Part shown: one piece after another, positions 41,366 through 52,904 of the stretch
How positions within the stretch are numbered: the stretch's first letter is position 1
Layout of the letters: each line of letters starts with the position of its first letter
Origin: Lysobacterales bacterium
GTDB taxonomy: Bacteria; Pseudomonadota; Gammaproteobacteria; Xanthomonadales; Ahniellaceae
Assembly: GCA_016182785.1 (NCBI GenBank)
Contig: JACPFU010000010.1
Span: 145,713-209,712 of the forward strand
Length of the DNA stretch: 64,000 bases
Reading direction: 5' to 3'
The notes under the pieces: model-generated
Database searches by the model: none
Told to the model about the DNA's origin: nothing
The model's input: the letters and a program-made list of their open reading frames with translations, nothing else
Position numbers and translations under genes: made by a program

Positions 41366-42262
41366 TCAGGGATGTTCCGCCTCGGCGTGCTCGCGCTCCT
41401 GGCGGATCAGGTAGACGCCGCTGGCGACGATGATCGCCGCACCGATCAGCACGAAGCGATCCGGCAAGGTCTGCCACAACAGCCAGTCGAGCGCGATGCC
41501 CCAGGCCAGCGCGGTGTACTCGAACGGCGCGATTGCCGAGGCCTCGCCAAGCTTGAAGGCGATGGTGATGGCGTACTGCGCGAGCGCGCCGGAAACGCCG
41601 ATCAGCACGATCGCCGGCCAGTGCTGCGTCGCGATCGGCCGCCATTCCGGCCATGCCAGCAGCCCGGCACCGATCCCGACCATCAGCGTCATCCACAGCA
41701 CCATGCTCTGCGTGTTGTCGCTGCGACCGAGTGTGCGCACGGTGATCGCCGACAGCGCATAGCCGAACGCCGAGGCGAGCGCGGCAATGGCGCCAAGCCC
41801 GAGCCAACCGTTGCCGCTCGGGCGCATCGCGACGATCACGCCAACGAGGCCGACCAGGATCGCCGCCCAGCGCGCGGCGCCGACCTTCTCGCCGAGCAGC
41901 GGCGCCGACAGCGCGGTGATCAGCAGCGGCGCGATGAAGAACAGCGTGTACGCATCCGCCAGCGGCAACCGCTTCAGCGCGTAGGCAAAGGTCGCCAGCA
42001 TGAAGATCGACAAGACACCGCGCACCAGGTGCAGCGACCAGCGGATGCGCACCAGCGTCACCGGCGCGACGGTGACTACCGCCCACAGCAACACCAGCGG
42101 CGCCGACGCCAGCCCGCGCAGCGCGGCGATCTGCAGCGGCGGGTAATGCGGTGCCAGCCACTTCATGCCGGCGTCCATCAGCGAGAACAGACCCACCGCC
42201 GCGATCATCGCGGCGACGGCTCGGCGGTACTGGCTTGCGGGTGCGGCGGTCGCGATGGGCAT
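41366..42262 (-). CDS. EamA/DMT-family transporter
   Basis: 298 residues with about ten membrane helices in two EamA repeats (about 13-140 and 155-285). LFSLMDAGMKWLAPHYPPLQ, RSTLGRS-type loops and APLLGEKVGAARWAAILVGLVGVIVAMRP-like segments match the drug/metabolite transporter family, especially the group that includes S-adenosylmethionine uptake proteins. Inner membrane; substrate unknown. Confidence 0.82.
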   Translation of the reverse strand: MPIATAAPASQYRRAVAAMIAAVGLFSLMDAGMKWLAPHYPPLQIAALRGLASAPLVLLWAVVTVAPVTLVRIRWSLHLVRGVLSIFMLATFAYALKRLPLADAYTLFFIAPLLITALSAPLLGEKVGAARWAAILVGLVGVIVAMRPSGNGWLGLGAIAALASAFGYALSAITVRTLGRSDNTQSMVLWMTLMVGIGAGLLAWPEWRPIATQHWPAIVLIGVSGALAQYAITIAFKLGEASAIAPFEYTALAWGIALDWLLWQTLPDRFVLIGAAIIVASGVYLIRQEREHAEAEHP

Positions 42263-42288
42263 TGCCCAGTCTAGCCGTTCGCGCGGCT

Positions 42289-43200
42289 TCAGCCGCCGCT
42301 GCGCACCAGCAGCGACTTGGCGATGCCGCCGTGGACCGAAGCGATGCCGCGGGCCAGGTGCAGCATCGAGAACAGCAGCACCACGCCAGCGATGAACAGC
42401 AGCGGCAGCCCGAGTTCCGGTGGCAACGACCAGAATTCCAGGCCGATGTCGCCGTCCATGTGCACCCAGCGCGTGCCGCGGAACAGGTACAGCACCGGCG
42501 CAGCGATGAAGCTCAATGCGACCGAGAAGCCGGTGACGGCAACGGTGAAGTAGAAGATGCCGAGCGGCAACATCAGCAACTGGTACAGGATCGTCGACCA
42601 GGTGCGCCCATCGGTGAACATCTCCTTGATGCGTTCCATCCAGCCCACGCTGCGGTCGGAATACAGCGGCCGCCGCGGCATGCGCGTGCCGAGCATGGTC
42701 TCGACGATGCGGCCCTCGACCAGCGACAGCACCCGCGTCAAGCCGAGGAACAGCAGGAAGAACGGGATGCCGATGATCAGCACCGCGAAGCCGGCGCTGA
42801 GGCTGAGGCCGGTGACGACGAAGGTGAAGTAGAAGATGCCGGTGGCCATCGACAGCAGCATGTAAAACACCGCGGCGTAGGCGCGCGGGTCGGCGGCGAC
42901 ACCGAAGAAGCGACCGAGCACGGAAGCGCGCGGCTCGCGTTTCGGCGGTTCGATCGCGCGGCGCACCTTGTACTCCGTGTCGCGGTAGATCGCGGCCACC
43001 TCGTCCGGGGCGCCGTAGCTGCCGGCGACCGCGGCGATCACCTCGGCTTCGGACTTGCCGGACTGCTCGGCCAGTTCGGAGCGCAGGAATTCCTCGGCGT
43101 CATAGAGCGCGTCTTGCAGCAGCGCCGGGTCGGCGCCGGCGAGCGCCGCACGCAGTGCCTCCAGGTAGGCATCGATCGTGGTGGGCAGGTGGGTGTTCAT
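42289..43200 (-). CDS. HAAS-domain plus multi-pass 'putative sensor' membrane protein
   Basis: 303 residues. The first 75 residues are a HAAS-type helical domain (YLEALRAALAGADPALLQDALYDAEEFLRSEL, then GSYGAPDEVAAIYRDTEYKV), and the rest has two similar membrane halves (YMLLSMATGIFYFTFVVTGLS and YQLLMLPLGIFYFTVAVTGFS), each with two helices, as in the Pfam 'putative sensor' domain. HAAS proteins are commonly encoded behind PadR-like regulators, as here: its ATG overlaps the padR stop (ATGA). Likely an inner-membrane stress sensor or modulator. Confidence 0.75.
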   Translation of the reverse strand: MNTHLPTTIDAYLEALRAALAGADPALLQDALYDAEEFLRSELAEQSGKSEAEVIAAVAGSYGAPDEVAAIYRDTEYKVRRAIEPPKREPRASVLGRFFGVAADPRAYAAVFYMLLSMATGIFYFTFVVTGLSLSAGFAVLIIGIPFFLLFLGLTRVLSLVEGRIVETMLGTRMPRRPLYSDRSVGWMERIKEMFTDGRTWSTILYQLLMLPLGIFYFTVAVTGFSVALSFIAAPVLYLFRGTRWVHMDGDIGLEFWSLPPELGLPLLFIAGVVLLFSMLHLARGIASVHGGIAKSLLVRSGG

Positions 43201-43562
43201 GCTCGCTTCTCCGCAAGGGTCTGATCAACGAAATCGCGCGTGGTGCCCCAGGACTCGGCCCAGTCGCGCTGCACTTCCCGGCCCAGCCGGGTGATGCGGT
43301 AGTAGCGCCGCGGTGGTCCCGAGACCGAGGGCTCGACCTCGCTCTCGGCGAGGCCATTGGCTTCGAGGTTGCGCAGCACCGGATACAGCGCGCTCTGCTT
43401 GCCGGCGATCACGCCCTCGCCCGAGCCTTCGAGCTGCTTGGCGATCTGGTAGCCGTACATCGGGTTGCGCGCCCGTGCCAGCACCGTCAGCAGCACCAGC
43501 GACACGGTGCCGGCGGCGAGCTCTTTCTGGAACTTCTTCAGGAACACTTCGGTATCAGTCAT
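43197..43562 (-). CDS. PadR-family transcriptional regulator
   Basis: 121 residues. The winged helix has SLVLLTVLARARNPMYGYQIAKQL, then SALYPVLRNLEANGLAESEVEPS and PPRRYYRITRLGREV, the full PadR pattern; the C-terminal helix is short (subfamily 1). The ATG at 43562 has CGGGAG upstream. A near-perfect palindrome lies directly upstream, and the HAAS/sensor gene follows in overlap, so it probably represses this two-gene operon and is released by envelope stress or a small ligand. Confidence 0.88.
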   Translation of the reverse strand: MTDTEVFLKKFQKELAAGTVSLVLLTVLARARNPMYGYQIAKQLEGSGEGVIAGKQSALYPVLRNLEANGLAESEVEPSVSGPPRRYYRITRLGREVQRDWAESWGTTRDFVDQTLAEKRA

Positions 43563-43583
43563 GGCTTCATACTCCCGTGATCG

Positions 43584-43608
43584 CAGTATATCGAGGTTCG
43601 ACATACTG
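43584..43608. promoter_or_regulatory. probable PadR operator
   Basis: CAGTATATCGA (43584-43594) and TCGACATACTG (43598-43608) are reverse complements with one mismatch and a 3-base centre. The site starts 22 bases before the padR ATG. Autorepression is likely. Confidence 0.7.
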
Positions 43609-43688
43609 ACAACATGACTGATGACACGGGGCGCGGAAACGACGACGCCCCGCCGGAGCGGGGCGTCGTGGCGCGAGGCGGCGCGAGC

Positions 43689-44459
43689 TCAGAGCAGGTC
43701 GAGGCGGATGCCGCTTGCGATCTCGACCTCGAAGCCGGCGTTGATCTCGGCCAGCGCCTGCACGCGCGGGCACAGCTCGTTGGCGCGGGCTTCGAGCCGC
43801 TTCGCGGCGCCTTCGACCTTGTCCTCGATGGTGCGCTCCAGGCGCTTGGCCTTGGCTTCGATCTCCTTGGCGCGCGACTCGTCGCCGGAAAGCGCCATCG
43901 CGATCGCGTCGCCGGCGACATTGGCGGCGATCGAGGCCACCAGTTCCTTGACCAGCGGCTCGACCACGCGGTCGACCACGCGCTCGATCTCGGCGTCGGT
44001 CGGGCGGCCATGCGACAGGTCGTTGCGCACCGCCTTCTGCATTTCGGCACCGATGCGGTCGATGCGCTGGTTGAACTCGGCGACGCGCGCGGCGTCCTCC
44101 TCGAAGGCGGCGTTCACTTCGCGCACCGCGGTCAGGCCGATGCCGATGCCGTCCTGCGCGATGCCGATGGCTTCCTCGCGGATCGCCAGCACCTCGTCCT
44201 CGAAGCGCGCGATGCGAACGCGGTCGGCGGCATTGACCGCGACTTCGCGGCCGTCGACGAACAGGCGGCCGGCGTCCAGACGGATGCTGGCGCCGCTGCC
44301 GGAATCGGGCGCGAAGCTCAGACCGTCGGTGCCGATGCGAAGGTCGTAGTCGCTGCGCAGGTTCAGGTCGCAGTCGGCGTGGAAATGCCCGGCCGTGGCG
44401 GTCCCCAGCGGCAGCAGGCAGGCGGTGGCGAGAGCAAGCACGGTGAGGCGGTGGTTCAC
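43689..44459 (-). CDS. exported DUF2884/YggN-like protein
   Basis: 256 residues from the GTG at 44459, with CCAAGGAGAAC upstream. The signal peptide is LTVLALATACLLPLGTATAG. The mature protein starts HFHADCDLNLRSDYDLRI, has a middle region IRLDAGRLFVDGREVAVNAADRVRIARFE, and a long helical C-terminal half rich in Glu/Lys/Arg (about 165-235). This fits the DUF2884 family of exported proteins including E. coli YggN, of unknown function. Two cysteines, near the start and end, could join in a disulfide. Confidence 0.7.
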   Translation of the reverse strand: MNHRLTVLALATACLLPLGTATAGHFHADCDLNLRSDYDLRIGTDGLSFAPDSGSGASIRLDAGRLFVDGREVAVNAADRVRIARFEDEVLAIREEAIGIAQDGIGIGLTAVREVNAAFEEDAARVAEFNQRIDRIGAEMQKAVRNDLSHGRPTDAEIERVVDRVVEPLVKELVASIAANVAGDAIAMALSGDESRAKEIEAKAKRLERTIEDKVEGAAKRLEARANELCPRVQALAEINAGFEVEIASGIRLDLL

Positions 44460-44521
44460 GACAGTTCTCCTTGGTTCGCACCCGGAACGGGTGGGCGTGG
44501 ACGAACTGTACTGGTGAACTA

Positions 44522-44545
44522 GGTGTATTGGAACACCATTACACC
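44522..44545. promoter_or_regulatory. clustered GGTGT / ACACC half-sites upstream of the DUF2884 gene
   Basis: GGTGTA (44522-44527) is the reverse complement of TACACC (44540-44545), and an extra ACACC (44533-44537) lies between, giving two nested inverted repeats. A GGTGA at 44513-44517 adds a degenerate direct copy. GntR-type regulators use such sites; no regulator gene lies nearby. Confidence 0.4.
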
Positions 44546-44557
44546 ATGACTGATGAT

Positions 44558-45133
44558 CTAGCCGGCCCCGGAACCGGGATCGCCGCCCTGCACGCGGAAC
44601 TCCGCACTGACCGCCGGCCGTGCCAGTTTCCAGGCCGTCCAGGCGAACGCGCCGGCGAACACCAGGGCGAACAGCGCGCCGCTGAGCTGCGTCGTCCAGT
44701 AGAACGAGTCCAGCCCGTCGCGTGCGAACCAGGGCAGGTCGGCACGCATCGACTCGAACCAGCGGTCGACTTCCAGCCACTGCCAGGGCACGGCTGCGAC
44801 ATGCAGCAATGCCAGCAACGCGCAGACCCAGACGCTGGCGACACGCGCCCACTCCTGTCGCTGCTTCAATGCCAGCCCGAGCGGGATCGCGGCAACGCTC
44901 GCCACCAGCACGACGCCGGCCACCAGCCCGAGGTGGTGCATCAGCCAGATCAGGGCCGGGGGCATGAGCGAGAACAGCGGAACCTCGGAGAACAGGTCTT
45001 CTCCGCCGCTGCTCGCGATCAGCAGCGCCAGCAAGCCGGTCAGCAGGGCCAGCAGCACGCCGAGCACGCCCAGCGCGACCAGCGACCAGGCGGTCACCGA
45101 CACGAACAGCGAGCGCGGAGCGGGCGCCGACAT
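44558..45133 (-). CDS. predicted four-helix membrane protein of unknown function
   Basis: 191 residues from the ATG at 45133, just past the gspE stop. It has four membrane helices (about 12-40, 53-85, 97-115, 145-170) with a loop VDRWFESMRADLPWFARDGL between the last two. No family recognised. Its position directly behind gspE suggests co-transcription with the type II secretion genes, but nothing in the protein resembles GspF or other Gsp parts. Confidence 0.6.
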   Translation of the reverse strand: MSAPAPRSLFVSVTAWSLVALGVLGVLLALLTGLLALLIASSGGEDLFSEVPLFSLMPPALIWLMHHLGLVAGVVLVASVAAIPLGLALKQRQEWARVASVWVCALLALLHVAAVPWQWLEVDRWFESMRADLPWFARDGLDSFYWTTQLSGALFALVFAGAFAWTAWKLARPAVSAEFRVQGGDPGSGAG

Positions 45134-45135
45134 GC

Positions 45136-46611
45136 TCAGTCCTCGCGGGTGACGCGCAGCACTTCCTCGGTCGAGGTGATGCCGGCCACGCACTTGGCCC
45201 AGCCATCGGCGGTGATCGAGGGCGTGCGCTTGCGCGCTTCCGCTTCGAGCGTGGCCTCGGAGGCGCCCTCGTGGATCAGCTTGCGCATCTGCTCGTCGAC
45301 CAGCACCAGTTCGTAGACACCGGTGCGCCCCTTGTAGCCGGGGAACTTGCCGGGCAAACCGGCACGCGGCCGATACAGCATGACGCGTTCGTGCGCGGGG
45401 CGGCCGAACGCGGCCAGTTCGCTTGCCGTGGCGGCATAGGCCTCGCGCGTGTCCGGGTCGAGCACGCGCACCAGGCGCTGCGCGAGCACGCCGACCATCG
45501 AGCTCGACAGCAGGAACGGCTCGATGCCCATGTCGTGCAGGCGGGTGACCGCGCCGACTGCGGAATTGGTGTGCAGGGTCGACAGCACCAGGTGACCGGT
45601 GAGCGAAGCCTGCACCGCGATCTGTGCGGTTTCGAGGTCGCGGATTTCGCCGACCATGACCACGTCCGGGTCCTGGCGCAAGATCGCGCGCAGGCCGCGC
45701 GCGAAACTCATGTCGACCTTGGTGTTGACCTGGGTCTGGCCGATGCCGTCGAGGTAGTACTCGATCGGGTCTTCGACGGTGAGGATGTTGCGCGTCGCGT
45801 CGTTGAGCTTGGACAGCGCCGCGTACAGCGTCGTGGTCTTGCCGGAACCGGTCGGGCCGGTGACCAGCAGGATGCCGTGCGGCCGCGAAATCAGGTCATG
45901 TACCTGGGTCAGCATCTCCGGCTGCATGCCGAGCTTCTCCAGATCGAGGCGGCCGGCCTGCTTGTCGAGCAAGCGCAGCACCACGCGCTCGCCGTAGCCG
46001 GCGGGAATGGTCGACACGCGCACGTCGACCGGACGCCCGGCGATGCGCAATGCGATGCGCCCATCCTGCGGCAGGCGCTTCTCGGCGATGTCGAGCTTGG
46101 CCATGACCTTGATGCGCGACACGATCGGCGCCGCCGCTGCGCGTTGCGGCGCCAGCACTTCGCGCAACTGGCCATCGACGCGGAAGCGCACCACCAGCCG
46201 GTTCTCGAACGGTTCGATGTGGATGTCGGAGGCGTTCTCCTTCACCGCCTGCGTCAGCAGCGCGTTGATCAGGCGGATGACGATGGCGTCGTCATCGCTC
46301 TCCATCAGGTCTTCGGGCTCCGGCAGTTCCTCGGCCAGCGAACCCAGATCGACGCGACCGTCCATGTCCGCGACCATCTGCCGCGCATCGTCGCCGCCCT
46401 GCTCGTACAGGTCGCGCAGCAGCCGCTCGAACGCGGTCGCATCCAGTTCCTTCAGCGTGATCGGCGCCTCGCAATAACGCCGCATCTCGGCCAGCGCCTC
46501 GACCCGCACGTCCGGCCGATGCGCGACCACCGCCGCATCCTCGCGCCACTCCAGCAAAGTCACGCCATGACGCTTCGCAAATGCGAAATTGGGGCGCGCA
46601 ACCTGCGCCAT
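45136..46611 (-). CDS. gspE: type II secretion ATPase GspE lacking the tetracysteine motif
   Basis: 491 residues. Walker A GPTGSGKTTT is near residue 257, with the Asp box VEDPIEYY, Walker B DPDVVMVGEIRD and the His box LSTLHTNSAVGAV. The N2 segment SDIHIEPFENRLVVRFRVDG and a shortened N-terminal N1 region are present. Most GspE proteins have a zinc-binding CxxC...CxxC between the core and the last GYxGRxGxYE block. Here the same place reads RVLDPDTREAY and RAGLPGKFPGYKGRTGVYEL, with all four Cys replaced. It powers pseudopilus assembly at the inner membrane. Its ATG overlaps the gspD stop (TGATG). Confidence 0.93.
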   Translation of the reverse strand: MAQVARPNFAFAKRHGVTLLEWREDAAVVAHRPDVRVEALAEMRRYCEAPITLKELDATAFERLLRDLYEQGGDDARQMVADMDGRVDLGSLAEELPEPEDLMESDDDAIVIRLINALLTQAVKENASDIHIEPFENRLVVRFRVDGQLREVLAPQRAAAAPIVSRIKVMAKLDIAEKRLPQDGRIALRIAGRPVDVRVSTIPAGYGERVVLRLLDKQAGRLDLEKLGMQPEMLTQVHDLISRPHGILLVTGPTGSGKTTTLYAALSKLNDATRNILTVEDPIEYYLDGIGQTQVNTKVDMSFARGLRAILRQDPDVVMVGEIRDLETAQIAVQASLTGHLVLSTLHTNSAVGAVTRLHDMGIEPFLLSSSMVGVLAQRLVRVLDPDTREAYAATASELAAFGRPAHERVMLYRPRAGLPGKFPGYKGRTGVYELVLVDEQMRKLIHEGASEATLEAEARKRTPSITADGWAKCVAGITSTEEVLRVTRED

Positions 46612-48560
46612 CACGGGGTCTCGTCAAGCGGCGACGTCGGTGCGACCTGCAGCACCGGCTGGTCGCGTTCGGGGGTGATGTTGCCGGGCAGTGCGTTGAC
46701 GCGCAGTTGTTCGGCGCGCAGGAAGTTGTATTTCTCCTGCGAAATGATCGACTCCTGGTTGGCGTCGCGCAGGATGCGCGGGCGCAGGAAGATCATCAGG
46801 TTGCGCTTGACCATGTTGGTCTTGCGGAACTTGAACAGGTTGCCGAGCAGCGGGATGTCGCCGAGCGCGGGCACCTTGGAGATGCTCTCGCTGGTCTCGT
46901 GCGTGGTCAGGCCGCCGAGCACCAGCATGCCGCCATCCTTCACCAGCACCGAAGTGCTGATCTCGCGGTTGTTGGTGATCAGGTCGGAAGCGCCATCGAC
47001 CGACGGCGCCAGCGAGGACACGATCTGGCTGAGGTCGAGCATGACCTCGTCGCCCTCGTTGATGTGCGGCGTCACCTTCAAGGTCAGCCCGACGTCCTTG
47101 CGCTCGATGGTCTGGAACGGGTTCTGCGGCTGGTTCGAGCCACCGTTGTTGCCGGTGTTGGTGTACTGCCCGGTCAGGAACGGCACTTCCTGGCCGACCT
47201 TGATCGTCGCTTCCTTGTTGTCGAGGGTGACGATGCTCGGTTCGCTCAGGATGTTGGTGCGGCTGTCGCCGCGCAGCAGCTTCGCGAGCGCGCCGATCTC
47301 GTACACGGTCGTCGCGCCTTCGCCTTCGCCGATTGTGGTGGTACCGGTGATGTAGCCCAGATTCAGTCCGGCGCCGAGGGCGCCGAGCGGGTTCGGTGAC
47401 GTGATCGCCCCGATAATGCCGCCGTTGCCTGTGGTCGGGAAGTTGGTGCCGCCAATCAGGCCTTCCTGCGACAGGCCATCGGTGGCCTGCCACTGGATGC
47501 CGATCTCGCGCGCGGTTTCGTCGCTGACCTCGGCGATCATCGCCTCGATCAGCACCTGGGCGCGACGCACGTCGAGGTTGCGGATCACGCCCTGCAGCGA
47601 GCGGAACACCGCCGGCGCGGCGGTGATGATCAGCGCATTGGTGTCCTTGTGCGACTGGATCGTCGCCACGCGCGCCGCGTCCTTGGCGGTGCTGCCGCCG
47701 GTGAGGGTGGCGGCGACGCTGTCGAGCACCGGCACCAGTTGGTCGGCATCGGCATAGCGCAGGTACACCACCTGGGTGCTCTCGCCGGCATCGAGCGGCG
47801 TGTCCAGGTGCGTGATCATCGCGCGCGCCTTGAGCCGCGCGCCGCTTTCGCCGGAGAGCAGGATCGAGTTGGTGCGCGCGTCCGCCACCACCATCGCCGG
47901 CTTGCTGCCGTTGGTCTCGCTGCCGGCGAGCTTGTTCAGGGTCGAGGCCACTTCCTGGGCGTTGGCGTGCTGCAGCGGGATCGCCTCGACGCTGCTGTCG
48001 CTGACGGTGTCGATGCGGCCGATGATGTTCTCGATGCGCGCGACGTTGCCGGCGCGGTCGGTGACGATGATGGCGTTGCCGGAGGGGCTGGCGACGATCT
48101 GGCCGCTCTGCGGGATCAGCGGACGCAGCACCGTCAGCAGCGCATTCGGCGACACGTACTTGAGCGGGATCACGCGCGTGGTCAGCGAGTCCGGGCCGCG
48201 CACCGGCGAACTGGCGGCGCCGTCTTGCACCGCGATCGCTTCCGGCAGCACCTTGATCACGTCGCCCGCCGGCACCAGCGCGAACCCATGCACGCGCAGC
48301 ACCGACTCGAACACGCGGTAGACCTCGTCGGCGTCCATCGGCTTGGTCGAGACGATGTTGACCTTGCCCTCGACGCGCGGGTCGACGATGAAGTTGGTGC
48401 CGGTGATCTCGCTCACGGTGCTGATGAAGGTGCGCACATCGGCGTCCTTCAGGTTCAGCGTGTGCTTGCCGTTCAGCAGCGGCGCGCCCGGCGCCTCCTG
48501 GGCCGCCAGCGGGGCGGCGAGGACGAGGGCGATCAGCAGGGCAAGCGGGCGTGGGCTCAT
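46611..48560 (-). CDS. gspD: type II secretion secretin
   Basis: 649 residues from the ATG at 48560, with CGGAGT upstream. A signal peptide (LALLIALVLAAPLAAQ) is followed by the N0 domain (LNLKDADVRTFISTVSEITGTNFIVDPRVEG), N1-N3 ring domains with 'VIPLKYVSPNALLTVLRPL' and 'VVADARTNSILL', and the secretin core (VLIEAMIAEVSDETAREIGIQ, SEPSIVTLDNKEATIKVGQEVPF, VGLTLKVTPHINEGDEVMLDL, and the C-terminal VPALGDIPLLGNLF). It forms the outer-membrane channel. It lacks the long S-domain that binds pilotin in enterics. It lies between gspC and gspE. Confidence 0.95.
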   Translation of the reverse strand: MSPRPLALLIALVLAAPLAAQEAPGAPLLNGKHTLNLKDADVRTFISTVSEITGTNFIVDPRVEGKVNIVSTKPMDADEVYRVFESVLRVHGFALVPAGDVIKVLPEAIAVQDGAASSPVRGPDSLTTRVIPLKYVSPNALLTVLRPLIPQSGQIVASPSGNAIIVTDRAGNVARIENIIGRIDTVSDSSVEAIPLQHANAQEVASTLNKLAGSETNGSKPAMVVADARTNSILLSGESGARLKARAMITHLDTPLDAGESTQVVYLRYADADQLVPVLDSVAATLTGGSTAKDAARVATIQSHKDTNALIITAAPAVFRSLQGVIRNLDVRRAQVLIEAMIAEVSDETAREIGIQWQATDGLSQEGLIGGTNFPTTGNGGIIGAITSPNPLGALGAGLNLGYITGTTTIGEGEGATTVYEIGALAKLLRGDSRTNILSEPSIVTLDNKEATIKVGQEVPFLTGQYTNTGNNGGSNQPQNPFQTIERKDVGLTLKVTPHINEGDEVMLDLSQIVSSLAPSVDGASDLITNNREISTSVLVKDGGMLVLGGLTTHETSESISKVPALGDIPLLGNLFKFRKTNMVKRNLMIFLRPRILRDANQESIISQEKYNFLRAEQLRVNALPGNITPERDQPVLQVAPTSPLDETP

Positions 48561-48580
48561 GGGTACTCCGGGATCTCGCA

Positions 48581-49528
48581 TCAGCGGGGAATGTCGACGG
48601 TCAGGGTTTGCGGCTTGCCGTTGCGGCGCACGGTCACTTCGATGCGCGTGGCGGTGGACAGCGACGAGATCGCCGGGCCGATGCGCGAGGGGTCGGTGAC
48701 CGACACGCCGTTGACCGCGGTGACGATGTCTTCGGGTTGCAGGCCGAGCTTGTTCAACGCCGCGGCATGCTGGCCGCCGTTGAGGCGCACGCCGACGAAC
48801 TTGCCGTCTTCCATCACCGGCAGCGGCGTGATCTGGTTGGCGAGCACGGCGGGATCGACGCCGAGCTGCTGCTTGACCTTCTCCATGTCGACCCCGGCCA
48901 GCGGCAGGTTCTGCGCGCTCACCTGGCCGAACAGGTTGCGATCGATCGCGGCGCCCGCGGCCGTCGCCGGCCGCGCCGACGCCGGCGTGGCGGCAAAGGG
49001 AGTGATTGCCGCGGGTGCCGCAGGCGCGCTCGCTCCTGCGGCCTTGGCGGCATCGTTGCCGCGCAGCTTCAGCACTTCGATGCGGCCGCCGCGCGACAGC
49101 GCGACCCGGTCCGCATAGACCGCGTCGAGCGTGACCCCGGGCGCCACCTCCTGGCCGACGTTGACGCCGCGCTCGCCGCTGGCATCGACGATGAAGGCCC
49201 GTCCGCGCTTGGGGTCCGGGCCGGCGAGCACGCCGCGCAGGTCGATCGGCAAGCTGGTTTCCGGCGCGCTTGCGAGGTCACGCTGGTCGGGCGCGAGCAC
49301 CGCGGCGCCGAACAGGTGCCAGCGCGACAGCGAGGGTGCCGGGGTCGCTTGCGCCGGGTCCGGCGCAGGCGCGGGCCCGGCGCTTGGCAGCGGCGCGTTC
49401 CAGTCCAGCGCCAGCCACAGGAAACGCGTCAGCAGCCAGACCAGAAGCGCCACCAGCAGCGTGTTGACCAGCGCGGCGACGGGTCTGGACCAGGGATGAC
49501 GGGCGTAGGACTCGAGAGTGGCGGACAT
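48581..49528 (-). CDS. gspC: type II secretion inner-membrane connector GspC
   Basis: 315 residues from the ATG at 49528. One membrane helix (about 17-40, VAALVNTLLVALLVWLL) is followed by a Pro/Ala linker, the homology-region domain (LFGAAVL, LPIDLRGVLAG, GRAFIVDASGERGVNVGQEVAPGVTLDAVYADRVAL) that touches GspD, and a C-terminal PDZ-like domain (about 240-315, VGVRLNGGQHAAALNKLGLQ, then PEDIVTAVNGVSVTD). It recruits substrates and links the inner-membrane platform to the secretin. First gene of gspC-D-E, divergent from the kinase gene. Confidence 0.9.
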   Translation of the reverse strand: MSATLESYARHPWSRPVAALVNTLLVALLVWLLTRFLWLALDWNAPLPSAGPAPAPDPAQATPAPSLSRWHLFGAAVLAPDQRDLASAPETSLPIDLRGVLAGPDPKRGRAFIVDASGERGVNVGQEVAPGVTLDAVYADRVALSRGGRIEVLKLRGNDAAKAAGASAPAAPAAITPFAATPASARPATAAGAAIDRNLFGQVSAQNLPLAGVDMEKVKQQLGVDPAVLANQITPLPVMEDGKFVGVRLNGGQHAAALNKLGLQPEDIVTAVNGVSVTDPSRIGPAISSLSTATRIEVTVRRNGKPQTLTVDIPR

Positions 49529-49637
49529 GGGCGATCGCAAACGATGCGCAAGCGTAGCAGTGACGCGCACCGGCCGGAAAAGACCGGCTCGCGGTGCCGA
49601 CCGCTTGTGAATACCATCGAGCGCGGAGAGCCCGCGC

Positions 49638-52679
<3,042 letters not shown>

Positions 52680-52689
52680 GCGCGGCGGA

Positions 52690-52875
52690 TCAGCGCTTCG
52701 CGCGCGCCCGCATCAGCGCGTCGGCGTATTCGTAGGCAAGTTCGGCGAGCTGGTCCGGGTTCTTCGGCAGCACACCCGGTTCCTTGCCCTTCGGCAACAT
52801 GCCGGTCATCGCCTGGCCGGCGAATAGATCACGCAGCTCGATCTCGGTGAATTTGACGTTCTGGACGGTCGACAT
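52690..52875 (-). CDS. small conserved-looking protein of unknown function
   Basis: 61 residues with CGGGAGCCC before the ATG. The sequence is soluble and mostly helical at both ends (FTEIELRDLFAGQAM and QLAELAYEYADALMRARAK) with a central GKEPGVLPKNP. It lies just behind dinB on the same strand, separated by 29 bases, and converges with the kinase gene. No family recognised. Confidence 0.55.
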   Translation of the reverse strand: MSTVQNVKFTEIELRDLFAGQAMTGMLPKGKEPGVLPKNPDQLAELAYEYADALMRARAKR

Positions 52876-52904
52876 GAGGGCTCCCGGTTGGCTGCGCCAG
52901 CCTA

